Source: Dyella_B sp035503745 (GTDB lineage: Bacteria; Pseudomonadota; Gammaproteobacteria; Xanthomonadales; Rhodanobacteraceae). Taken from it: DNA of 64,000 nucleotides. The stretch spans positions 108,176 through 172,175 of the forward strand of contig NZ_DATJTC010000047.1 in NCBI RefSeq assembly GCF_035503745.1, read 5' to 3'. Below are positions 37,619 through 45,663 of the stretch, one piece after another (the stretch's first letter is position 1; the number at the start of each line of letters is the position of its first letter). The notes beneath the pieces were generated by a model. The model had not been told where the DNA came from. It saw only the letters and a program-made list of their open reading frames with translations, and did not search any database. Position numbers and translations under genes: made by a program.

Positions 37619-38260
37619 ATGAGTAACAACGAGGAAAAACGCATCGCGGGCGAAGCGGCCATCCGGTACGTCGAAGACGGCACCATTGTCGGCGTCGGCA
37701 CCGGCTCCACGGTTGCCTACTTCATCGATGCGCTGGCCAAGATCAAGGATCGCATCGAGGGTGCCGTGTCCAGCTCCGAACAATCCACCGCGCAGCTGAA
37801 GAAACACGGCATTCCGGTGTTCGATCTCAACGCCATTGGCCCGCTGGCCCTGTACATCGACGGTGCGGACGAGTGCGATGTGCACAAACGCCTGATCAAG
37901 GGCGGCGGCGCGGCCCTTACGCGCGAAAAGATCATCGCGCAGGCGGCGCAGAAATTCGTCTGCATCATCGATTCCAGCAAGCGCGTGGACCTGCTCGGCA
38001 AGTTTCCGCTGCCCATCGAAGTGATTCCGATGGCACGCAGCCTGGTGGGTCGCGAGATCGTCAAGCGTGGCGGCAATCCCGTCTGGCGCGACGGCGTGGT
38101 CACCGACAACGGCAACTGGGTGATCGACGTACACGGCTGGCAGATCGCCGATCCGGTGGCGATGGAAACCGAACTCAACCAGATCCCCGGCATTGTCACG
38201 GTGGGCCTGTTCGCGCGACGTCCGGCCGATGTGGTGCTGATTGGCGACAAGGTGATGTAA
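37619..38260 (+). CDS. rpiA: Ribose-5-phosphate isomerase A
   Basis: A 213-residue isomerase of the pentose phosphate pathway. The phosphate loop GVGTGSTVAYFIDAL, the active-site DGADECD and KGGGAALTREKI (with the catalytic Glu/Lys) are intact. The C-terminal segment IPGIVTVGLFARRPADVVLIG is conserved. It stands alone with its own terminator. Confidence 0.97.
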   Translation: MSNNEEKRIAGEAAIRYVEDGTIVGVGTGSTVAYFIDALAKIKDRIEGAVSSSEQSTAQLKKHGIPVFDLNAIGPLALYIDGADECDVHKRLIKGGGAALTREKIIAQAAQKFVCIIDSSKRVDLLGKFPLPIEVIPMARSLVGREIVKRGGNPVWRDGVVTDNGNWVIDVHGWQIADPVAMETELNQIPGIVTVGLFARRPADVVLIGDKVM

Positions 38261-38288
38261 CAAGCCTGCTACCGCCGCCCGCTGACGC

Positions 38289-38316
38289 AAAAGCCTCGTT
38301 CACGCGGGGCTTTTTT
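38289..38316 (+). terminator. Intrinsic terminator of rpiA
   Basis: A 10-bp stem (AAAAGCCTCG / CGGGGCTTTT, one G-U pair) with a 6-base loop, followed by a run of T, 28 bases past the rpiA stop. Confidence 0.85.
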
Positions 38317-38450
38317 CTGGCCGCGCCTCTGCGCGCAACGGCGCCCCGCTCCTGCCCTCAAGTAAACTGCGGCACCTGCCGATAACCCCTTCGAAGATCC
38401 TCATGCCGGCAGGGGAAAACCGGTGCCGGCCCAACCTGGGGAGTTGCGCC

Positions 38451-38672
38451 ATGAAGACCGCGTCCGTGGTCGAGGAACTGATGCTTCACAACCTTTCCTG
38501 CTCCCAGTGCAGGGCGGGTGAACCGTGCCTGGTCGCCGAGCACATCGAAGATTGCTGGCCCATGCGCGTGGCATCGCAAGCCGCGGCGAGCCTGCTCGAC
38601 CTGACCGTTGCCAACGACGACCAGCCGCCAGCGCAAAACAAAGTCACGGTGCCGCAATTCAGCCGCTTCTGA
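38451..38672 (+). CDS. Small cysteine-containing hypothetical protein
   Basis: A 73-residue open frame starting MKTASVVEELMLHNLSCSQC, with GGGGAG eight bases upstream. It carries C-x2-C-x5-C spacing in CSQCRAGEPCL and a further Cys in EDCWP, which could bind a metal. An earlier ATG at 38403 would add 16 residues. No family recognised; coding support is the ribosome site plus plausible codon use. Confidence 0.5.
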   Translation: MKTASVVEELMLHNLSCSQCRAGEPCLVAEHIEDCWPMRVASQAAASLLDLTVANDDQPPAQNKVTVPQFSRF

Positions 38673-38851
38673 GGGTCGATTGAAACCCCGGTCGTGGAAC
38701 TGGATCCGCTCGAGGCGCGCACGCCAGGGTGCATGCGCGTCTCGATAAATGGCCGGCGACCGCGCGTGACGTTAGCGGGCAAGGGATTGCAGTTGACGCT
38801 CACGCCAGGCATGTGCGGCATAAACGTCATTGAGCCGCGAAAGAATCAGCA

Positions 38852-38914
38852 AAGGGCCGCGACGAGCCCGCCGAATGATTGCCGATAGAGGCCATCTTTC
38901 CCTGCGCGGCCCTT
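38852..38914 (-). terminator. Possible terminator hairpin behind the HEXXH membrane protein
   Basis: A 10-bp perfect inverted repeat (AAGGGCCGCG / CGCGGCCCTT) with a 43-base loop. The right arm abuts the stop codon at 38914; on the minus strand the other arm ends in CCCTTT. The long loop and short T run make this a weak candidate. Confidence 0.35.
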
Positions 38915-39720
38915 CATTGCGCCTGGACAACCGTACGGCGCAGGCACGGCTCTACATAGCGTTGATAAAGCCACGCCACCGCCAACGGAAAAAGCACGTA
39001 GCGGGAAACCATGGCCAGCACCTGGGAAATCATCCCATACGAGCCATCGATCGCATCGCCGACGAAAAAGGGAAAATACCAGAAGCCGGTCACCGCGATC
39101 AGCACGATGAGATTCAAGGACGGCACCGATGCCCACGCTACCACGCGCGCCACTGACCGCGTCATGAAATGCCAGGTGATAAAGGCCGATACCGCCATCA
39201 GGAACGGAAACAATACCCAGACCGATATGCCCAATCCCCTCGCGGCCAGAGCGATATCGGCATGCCAGGTCAACGCACGGATGGGGACATAGCTCCAGAC
39301 ATTGCCCGCGCACATCAGCGACAACCAATACAGAAACATCATCAGATAGCGCGAACGCCCAACCCAGGCGGTGCTCATCAGCGCATAAATGATGAAGTAC
39401 AGCAGACCGTTGCCAATCATCGGCCCGGACAGCGCAATCGCCGCCGCGGCCATGCCGTGTCCGGCGCTGAAGATGGCGGCGTAGTCGACGTTGTCGGAAA
39501 CATCGCCCAGAAACAGATCATTGGAGAAGCTCGCCGCGCCGTAATCGATGCCAAAAGGTTGCTTCATCCAGCCGAGCAGCCACGCCATCACGCTATGCGC
39601 ATACTCATGCGACAGATAAGCCGCTGCGTGGGCGGACAGCACCAGCACGAAGGTGAGTAGCGCAAAAGCGAGGACTTGGGCACCCTCCCTGGATCGCCGG
39701 CCATCAAGCGTTTTTTCCAC
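38914..39720 (-). CDS. Membrane protein with HEXXH motif (M50-like)
   Basis: A 268-residue polytopic membrane protein with about six hydrophobic segments. The first helix is followed by HEYAH (residues 38-42), an HEXXH zinc-protease motif near the membrane, as in site-2-type M50 proteases. I do not see a convincing NPDG-type second motif, so activity is uncertain. No partner gene is adjacent. It may be a peptidase-derived membrane protein with another role. Confidence 0.65.
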   Translation of the reverse strand: MEKTLDGRRSREGAQVLAFALLTFVLVLSAHAAAYLSHEYAHSVMAWLLGWMKQPFGIDYGAASFSNDLFLGDVSDNVDYAAIFSAGHGMAAAAIALSGPMIGNGLLYFIIYALMSTAWVGRSRYLMMFLYWLSLMCAGNVWSYVPIRALTWHADIALAARGLGISVWVLFPFLMAVSAFITWHFMTRSVARVVAWASVPSLNLIVLIAVTGFWYFPFFVGDAIDGSYGMISQVLAMVSRYVLFPLAVAWLYQRYVEPCLRRTVVQAQ

Positions 39721-39977
39721 TGGAGCCCCTGCCCTCGGAAAGCTTGCCCTGCAAACTAAACCGGAACGTGCTTACGCGCCAGTGACAAAAGCACAATGGC
39801 GTCACCTGGGCAAAAGTTGCGCGCCGCTTATACGATGTTGACGCGGATCGCACGGCCACGACCGACGTAGCCAATAGCTGCCAACCTCCCACGCCGGCAC
39901 TTTTAGTGGATACTTGCTCAACACGGCACGTTTCGCCGGCATGCGCAGCTCATGCTTCCCGACAAGGTCCGCTGAAC

Positions 39978-40640
39978 ATGGCATCCCAACTCCACAACTT
40001 CGTGCACCTGCTCTTTATCGGCGTGGTGGCCCTGTTCCCGGTCATCAACCCCGTCGGCACCGCCTTCGTGGTGATGCCGTATTTTGCGCACATGGATGCC
40101 GCCGGCAAAAAACGAGCGGTAAGGCAGATCACGTTGTACGCATTTTGCGTATGCACGGGCACGCTGATCGGCGGCGCGTGGATCCTGAAATTGTTCGGGT
40201 TATCGATCCCCGTGGTGCGGCTGGCGGGCGGCATCATGATCTGCAAGATGGGCTGGGAATTTCTTTCATCCGACAAGGACGAAAGCGCCGACAGCAGCAA
40301 CGATGTCGGCCAGGCAAGGCAGCGCGACATCGACAGCCAACTGTTTTATCCGCTGACCTTTCCGCTGACCACCGGTGCGGGAACGATTTCCGTGCTGCTG
40401 ACGCTGAGCGCGCACAGCGCCGATGCCGACCTGCGCCAGGTGGCGCTCAACATGACGGCCATCCTGCTGGCGATCGTAGCGATGTGCGTAATGATCTATG
40501 TGTTTTATCTCAATACGCAGCGCATCGAGCGTTACCTCGGTTCGCAAGGCGAGCGCATTTTCAATCGGCTGATTGCGTTTTTTATTTTCTGCGTGGGATT
40601 GCAGATTGCCGTGACGGGACTTAAAGCATTGTTTGCTTGA
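39978..40640 (+). CDS. MarC family membrane protein
   Basis: A 220-residue six-helix membrane protein of the MarC/SnatA (UPF0056) family. Conserved pieces are FPVINPVGTAFVVMPYF near the N terminus and PLTFPLTTGAGTISVLLTL in the middle. Members have been linked to amino-acid export, but the substrate here is unknown. The ATG at 39978 was chosen because the longer frame has no membrane or signal character. Confidence 0.9.
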   Translation: MASQLHNFVHLLFIGVVALFPVINPVGTAFVVMPYFAHMDAAGKKRAVRQITLYAFCVCTGTLIGGAWILKLFGLSIPVVRLAGGIMICKMGWEFLSSDKDESADSSNDVGQARQRDIDSQLFYPLTFPLTTGAGTISVLLTLSAHSADADLRQVALNMTAILLAIVAMCVMIYVFYLNTQRIERYLGSQGERIFNRLIAFFIFCVGLQIAVTGLKALFA

Positions 40641-40760
40641 TCTGACTGGCGACTCCTCGTTAGGCACCGTCATGCGCAACACGTCACGCAATGCGGCCCG
40701 CCATACAGTGGCGTGTATAAAAGCAAGCACGTAAAGTCAAAGAGATGACGGATCGATCGG

Positions 40761-41657
40761 ATGGACACGATGTCTGCGGTGGCGGGTATAGCCAACTACA
40801 CATTTGATCAGGTGGAGACCTTGGTCTTTGCTGGCGGCGGCAATCGCTGCTGGTGGCAGGCGGGGCTTCTAACCCAGCTGTTCGAATCGGGTTTCGGCCG
40901 ACCACAAAGGTTCGTCGGGACGAGTGGTGGCGCGGCGATAGCCGCATCGCTTTTGACGCATGGCGCGCAACATGCGCTGAACACATGCATCGCGGCATAT
41001 GCTGGCAACCGCAGCATCTTCGACTTTTCCAGGCGGGCCAAACTCCGTTTTGCCCACACGAGGATCTATCCCGCGTGGATTGCCTCCTTCCTCAACGCTG
41101 AATCGTTTTCCAAGTTCCGCGCCTCCGCGACAACGCTTACGGTTGCGGTGACGCGACCAGCCAGGTTGCTTGGCGTTGGCGGTAGCGCGCTCGCTGGAAC
41201 GCTTGCGTACCTTGTAGAAAAGTATTGGTCCAAGAGCCTGCACCCGAAGCTGCCTAGGCGGCTAGGGCTGCGCCAGGATTTCCTCACAATCTGTGCCGAC
41301 ACATCGATGGACGACGCCCAGACCTTGCTAGTGGCGTCCGCTACGGCGCCGCCCATCATGCCGGCGCGACGGGTCAATGGAGTTTTCGCCTTAGACGGTG
41401 GCTTCGTAGACAGCGTGCCCGTGGAAGAGCAAACGCTTGAGCAGCGTCGCAGAACGCTGGTGCTATTGACGCGTCATTACCCGGGCTTGCCAACGCTGTT
41501 CACGTTGGGCAACAGGACGTACTTGCAGCCGAGCGCGAAGGTGCCCGTTTCAACCTGGGACTGCACGGCTAAAACCGATGTGACACGCCCATTTGAGATG
41601 GGACGGCGGGATGCCTTGAGCTCCATGCGATCCGGGTTACTAACCCCATCGGGTTAA
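40761..41657 (+). CDS. Patatin-like phospholipase family protein
   Basis: A 298-residue patatin-fold lipid acyl hydrolase. The oxyanion loop is FAGGGNRCWWQAG (about 23-35), the nucleophile elbow is GTSGGAA (Ser near residue 55) and the dyad Asp is in LDGGFVD (about 213-218), so the Ser-Asp dyad is complete. It is probably cytoplasmic. Codon use is less GC-biased than in the core genes to the left, and it marks the start of accessory DNA. Patatin enzymes act both as housekeeping lipases and as anti-phage effectors; no cyclase or sensor gene adjoins it. Confidence 0.85.
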   Translation: MDTMSAVAGIANYTFDQVETLVFAGGGNRCWWQAGLLTQLFESGFGRPQRFVGTSGGAAIAASLLTHGAQHALNTCIAAYAGNRSIFDFSRRAKLRFAHTRIYPAWIASFLNAESFSKFRASATTLTVAVTRPARLLGVGGSALAGTLAYLVEKYWSKSLHPKLPRRLGLRQDFLTICADTSMDDAQTLLVASATAPPIMPARRVNGVFALDGGFVDSVPVEEQTLEQRRRTLVLLTRHYPGLPTLFTLGNRTYLQPSAKVPVSTWDCTAKTDVTRPFEMGRRDALSSMRSGLLTPSG

Positions 41658-41933
41658 GCGTAAAAGGGCATGCACCTCGCGCGTTATGCCCGCCGGCGCG
41701 CCCGCCCCAGCCTTGGCGCCCCCACTCCAGCCGGATTCGCGGGGCCGGCCGTACAGCTTCATCAACACGCGCGCTGTCGATCGTCAATGACGTTATTCAT
41801 CAAAATCTTATGATGGCCCATTCGCCATCGATCGTGTGCGCGGCGTGCCCTGGCGCCGGCACTCCGGGCGGATGCCCTCGTGGCGTGACCGATCCCCGCC
41901 CTACTTCGGCCGCCCACGTCACTAACATGTCTT

Positions 41934-41964
41934 TGCACGATAACATCATCCATGTTATCGTGCA
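41934..41964. promoter_or_regulatory. Operator of the AbiE-like toxin-antitoxin operon
   Basis: A perfect 13-bp inverted repeat TGCACGATAACAT / ATGTTATCGTGCA with a 5-base spacer lies 22 bases before the antitoxin start. AACATG/ATGTTA half-site-like words flank it. The position, size and symmetry are as expected for a dimeric repressor site, probably autoregulation by the antitoxin's winged helix. Confidence 0.78.
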
Positions 41965-41986
41965 GATCAATGTTAAGGTCTGCCCG

Positions 41987-42988
41987 ATGAACCCGCTTCC
42001 CTTCAAGGCCGAGATCTATCTTCACTCCATCCTCCGGGGTGTCGTTGGCCATGTGAAGCCCGTGGCCGCAGAGCTTCGCATGAGGCTGCCGCACTACCTG
42101 ACTGATCGATTCGACCTGTGGTCCGTCCCCATCGCGGGGGAAGCCGTTCTTCTCGCAGTGGCAACCGGGACAGGCGACACCGCTAGCGTTGGGGACACCA
42201 AGAAAATGCTGGCCAAGCTTGCCGAACTTAGCGGCATGCGTGTTCTGTATGTCGTGCAGGCCGTACAGTCCTACCAGCGCAAGCGCCTGATCGACGCCGG
42301 CATCGAATTCCTGGTTCCTGACAGCCAGTTTTTCGCTCCGGGTTTGGGCGTTGTGCTGCGCAATCAGTTCGCCCCCCTGCGCGCTCAGCCCACCGACCAG
42401 ATGAGCCCGTCCACACAGGCCATTCTGATCTCCCTGCTGCTGTCCGATCAGGTAACCCCAGTGACCGCCTCGGCGGTCGCCATGAGCATTGGCTATACCG
42501 CCATGACGGCGACGCGCGCTGTGCGTGAGCTGGATGCGTTCGGCCTTGTTCGCCCAAAACGTGAGGGGCGCACCCATCAGATTGCGCTAATCGACGACCG
42601 CGCACGCACCTGGGAGCGCGCCAAGCCACTCATGCGCAGCCCCGTCTTGCGGATCGAATACCCTCGACACGCGACCATGGAGAACTGCCGTCACTTATTG
42701 AGGCCCGCCGGGCTTGACGCCCTGTCACAGCTAACCCTGCTCGCCAAGCCAAAACAGTATGTCTGGGCCATCAGCCAGAGCGACTGGCCTGCCGTGTTGA
42801 AAGACATCATCCCGCCGGACGGTGCGGAGAATGCGGGCGAATCCGTGCAGATATGGAGCTATCCGCCCACACTCGGCGGTGACGGAACAACGGTGGACCC
42901 TTTATCGCTGCTTCTTACCCTGGATGGCAACAACGATGAGCGCGTGCAAATGGCAATGGAGGAGCTGGAGAGGAAGCTATGGCGGTGA
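41987..42988 (+). CDS. AbiEi-like antitoxin / HTH transcriptional regulator
   Basis: A 333-residue protein paired with a nucleotidyltransferase, matching the AbiEi-type antitoxin position. A winged-helix segment is visible in the middle (SPSTQAILISLLLSD to GLVRPKREGRTHQIAL), where GYTAMTATRAVRELDAFG is the likely recognition region. The N-terminal 120 residues form a separate alpha/beta domain. The ATG at 41987 has AAGG eight bases upstream and follows the operator; longer frames would run through the operator. It overlaps the toxin gene by 10 bases. Confidence 0.7.
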   Translation: MNPLPFKAEIYLHSILRGVVGHVKPVAAELRMRLPHYLTDRFDLWSVPIAGEAVLLAVATGTGDTASVGDTKKMLAKLAELSGMRVLYVVQAVQSYQRKRLIDAGIEFLVPDSQFFAPGLGVVLRNQFAPLRAQPTDQMSPSTQAILISLLLSDQVTPVTASAVAMSIGYTAMTATRAVRELDAFGLVRPKREGRTHQIALIDDRARTWERAKPLMRSPVLRIEYPRHATMENCRHLLRPAGLDALSQLTLLAKPKQYVWAISQSDWPAVLKDIIPPDGAENAGESVQIWSYPPTLGGDGTTVDPLSLLLTLDGNNDERVQMAMEELERKLWR

Positions 42989-43767
42989 TTCATGGCTTGG
43001 CGAAATTCGCTGAGTGGTTTGCCCCGCACCGAGACAAATACGTACTGATCGGTGGTTGCGCCGCCCGTACCATCATGGATGAGGCTGGCCTGGAATTCCG
43101 CGCCACCAGGGACCTTGATGTGGTGCTGGTCGTCGAGGCGATCGACGCCGCGTTCGCTCGGGAGCTTTGGCGTTTCGTTGAGGAAGGCCGTTACGAGCTG
43201 CGCATGCATAGCGGCGAAGGCAGGCCGTGCTTCTATCGCTTTGACCATCCGAAAGATCCGGCCTTCCCGGTCATGATCGAGCTGTTCGCGCGCAAACCCG
43301 ATCTGCTGGCTCCGCTGGAGCACGACAATCGCTTGACGCCTATCCCGATTGAAGAAGACGTGTCGAGTCTCTCCGCCATCCTGCTCGACGACGACGCGTA
43401 CCACTTCCTGATGGCAGGCCGGATCGAAATCGAGGGCCTGCCGCTCATCAACGAAGAGCGGCTTATACCCCTCAAGGCGCAAGCCTGGATGGATCTGTCC
43501 GACCGGCGCGCTGACGGGGAGATTATCGACTCGAAGAAGGTACGCAAGCACTTAAAGGATGTCGTAAAGCTGTCGGCCCTGCTACGCGCCGATCAGGTCG
43601 TCACCATGCCGGCCAGTATCGCGGCGAGCATGCAGCGCTTTATCCACCGCGCACGCGCCTTACCGGATGAGGAGCTGGCCGCGTTCGACAGTCGTGCCGC
43701 TTTCACCCTGGCGATCGATCGCGTAGCTGGCGCCTTTGCATCTTCGGCGATGGTCGTTGCCGACTAG
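42979..43767 (+). CDS. AbiEii-like nucleotidyltransferase toxin
   Basis: A 262-residue nucleotidyltransferase-fold protein. The GG motif (LIGGCAAR, Gly 25-26) and the metal site RATRDLDVVL (Asp 45 and Asp 47) match the AbiEii/AbiGii active site. AbiE-type toxins are NTases that arrest growth, protecting against phage or stabilising mobile DNA; some relatives modify tRNA. The lysine-rich segment RLIPLKAQAWMDLSDR is also typical. It overlaps the antitoxin by 10 bases (ATGGCGGTGA). Confidence 0.78.
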   Translation: MAVIHGLAKFAEWFAPHRDKYVLIGGCAARTIMDEAGLEFRATRDLDVVLVVEAIDAAFARELWRFVEEGRYELRMHSGEGRPCFYRFDHPKDPAFPVMIELFARKPDLLAPLEHDNRLTPIPIEEDVSSLSAILLDDDAYHFLMAGRIEIEGLPLINEERLIPLKAQAWMDLSDRRADGEIIDSKKVRKHLKDVVKLSALLRADQVVTMPASIAASMQRFIHRARALPDEELAAFDSRAAFTLAIDRVAGAFASSAMVVAD

Positions 43768-44045
43768 CCAAGCGCCTGCCGCGCGATCGCGCTTCCAAGC
43801 GGAGTTGGCCCGGTAGCTTCAACAGCAAATTGCCCGCCGCCTGGCAGCTCGTCATGTGAAGCCATTGTCGCTGCGGGGAAAGGTCTACTTGGGCTGACTG
43901 GCCAAGCATGACGTCGTTGGATGCCACGGATGCGGCATTCTCAATATGCCCATGCGGCTTTCGACGCGATGAAGCACGCGCCGCATCCAAGCGCGTGGCG
44001 CACTGCGCGGCCCACTTATCGCAATACCGCCTCAATCACGCCGCT

Positions 44046-44477
44046 TTACTGGGCCGCATCCGGTAAAAAGTTCATCGCAACCCCGTTGATGCAATAGCGC
44101 AACCCCGTCGGCGGAGGGCCATCGGGAAATACGTGCCCAAGGTGACCGCCGCACTGACTGCAATGAACCTCGGTGCGCACCATGCCATGGCTGGTATCCG
44201 TGGTCGTCGCTACCGAGCCCGGTTCCGGCTCATTGAAACTTGGCCAGCCCGTTCCGCTTTCAAACTTCGTTTTTGCGACGAACAGGGGCTGATCGCAGCC
44301 CGCGCAGATAAAAGTGCCCTTGCGCTTTTCATAAAGCAGCGCACAGGTACCTGCCCGCTCGGTTGCGTGGCCGCGGAGCACACTGTATTGCTCAGGGGTC
44401 AGGATTTTCCGCCACTCGGCATCGGTGTGGGTGACGTTGAAGCTGTGCGACGCGCGGCCATCCAAACGTGTGGTCAT
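44046..44477 (-). CDS. msrB: Peptide-methionine (R)-S-oxide reductase MsrB
   Basis: A 143-residue MsrB repairing methionine-R-sulfoxide. Zinc ligands are the CxxC pairs in CAGCDQPLF and CSQCGGHLGHVFPDG, and the catalytic Cys is in LRYCINGVAMNF. GTGWPSF is also conserved. It is a single gene flanked by accessory DNA. The 280 bases to its left (43768-44045) contain no recognisable feature. Confidence 0.95.
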   Translation of the reverse strand: MTTRLDGRASHSFNVTHTDAEWRKILTPEQYSVLRGHATERAGTCALLYEKRKGTFICAGCDQPLFVAKTKFESGTGWPSFNEPEPGSVATTTDTSHGMVRTEVHCSQCGGHLGHVFPDGPPPTGLRYCINGVAMNFLPDAAQ

Positions 44478-44609
44478 GGGTGCAGGCCAAAGGGGAGTTA
44501 CCGAGTAATTCGTCGGTGGCCCATGCCGGGTTACCTCGGCTGCATGCCGGATGGATTGCCCCGACAGGGGCGCACGTCCAGCCTATGATTGAGCATGGGA
44601 CGCCCGCCC

Positions 44610-44759
44610 ATGAGCAGTCCATGTTTTACCCCGGGATTTAAGGAAGCGGCGGCTCGGCAACTGCCTGATCGCGGCTATTCGGTGACCGAAATCGCCGAGC
44701 GTGCGCCTACATCCACGCACCGCCTGTGTCGGTGGGCATGCGTTAGCGTGCCGCGTTGA
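44610..44759 (+). pseudogene. IS3-family orfA remnant
   Basis: A 49-codon open frame starting MSSPCFTPGFKEAAARQL and continuing PDRGYSVTEIAERAPTSTHRLCRW. This is the helix-turn-helix N terminus of IS3-family OrfA proteins (F-x-x-E-x-K-x-x-A-V-x-Q, RGYSVAEVA-type). The typical second half, leucine zipper and orfB are missing. Its 3' end overlaps antisense the last 17 bases of the XamI-like endonuclease gene, so the insertion event may have reshaped that C terminus. Confidence 0.72.
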
Positions 44760-45663
44760 TAAAAGTGCCCAGGTCTTCCAATCGATGCGCCCAAAACAGC
44801 GCCAGATGTTGGTCCTGCGCCTGCATCAGGTTGCGCACCTTGAACACCCCGGACAGCATCGCCGCCGGCACTACCTGAGATGCGCCCAGTTGCTCGACCC
44901 ATTTGGCGGCCTTGGAACCTGCGTCGTTGTTCAATCGCTTGACGCTGTTCAAGGCGCTGTTGGATACCTTGCATTCGATGAGCAGCAGCCGACCGTCGAA
45001 CAAGGAAACGACGATGTCCGCCTTCCTGCCCGCGACTTTGCTTTCGCCGCAAAACGAACCCGTGGCCGGCGCGTCGCGCAGGGTGTGGATGTCGCGCGGC
45101 GCCTCCTCGGATAACTCCAAAACGGTCCGGAGATACTCTTTGACGGCGCTTTCCTGATCGTCTTTGCTTGTATTCCTGCGCGTGGTCGCCACCCGCTGGG
45201 CCGTCATCAGCGCTGCCGTTGCCATGATGGCTGCCTTCCACTCCGCCGGACTGGGACGGCGCCTGGCTTCAACCCAGGGAAAGCGGAATGGATCCAGGGT
45301 TTGCAACAGTGTGCGCAAAACGCTGCGCGCCTGGTAAGGGTTGGCCCGCAGACTTTTAACGCTTAGCGTCGAGTCCGATAGCACCTTGAGGTCATCGTGC
45401 GACACCGGGGGCGCCGTCAAATACCGAAGCACTTCGTCCAACTGTTTCTCATACAAGGCCACTACCTGCCTGGAATGAACACGCCGCGGATTGCGCAGGT
45501 CCAGTTCATTGAACACCTGCCGCGTCATGTTGCGGCGCGTGCGGAAGGTGGCTTTCCAGAGCGCCAACGGTTCGCCCAGGCGCTGTTCCCGAAAAAGCGC
45601 CATGGCGGCCTTCATGTCCTGGGTCAACTCGCCGTGCGACCACCGCTTCGCCTGCGCCGTCAT
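44743..45663 (-). CDS. XamI-like type II restriction endonuclease
   Basis: A 306-residue endonuclease. The PD-(D/E)XK centre is visible as KADIVVSLFDGRLLLIECKVS (Asp, then E-x-K) at about 215-235, followed by the conserved SALNSVKRLNNDAGSKAAKW and VVPAAMLSGVFKVRNLMQAQD. These fit the RE_XamI family, whose founder recognises GTCGAC. It overlaps the methylase stop by 4 bases, an order in which methylation precedes cutting. The target is an inference from family membership. Confidence 0.82.
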   Translation of the reverse strand: MTAQAKRWSHGELTQDMKAAMALFREQRLGEPLALWKATFRTRRNMTRQVFNELDLRNPRRVHSRQVVALYEKQLDEVLRYLTAPPVSHDDLKVLSDSTLSVKSLRANPYQARSVLRTLLQTLDPFRFPWVEARRRPSPAEWKAAIMATAALMTAQRVATTRRNTSKDDQESAVKEYLRTVLELSEEAPRDIHTLRDAPATGSFCGESKVAGRKADIVVSLFDGRLLLIECKVSNSALNSVKRLNNDAGSKAAKWVEQLGASQVVPAAMLSGVFKVRNLMQAQDQHLALFWAHRLEDLGTFINAAR

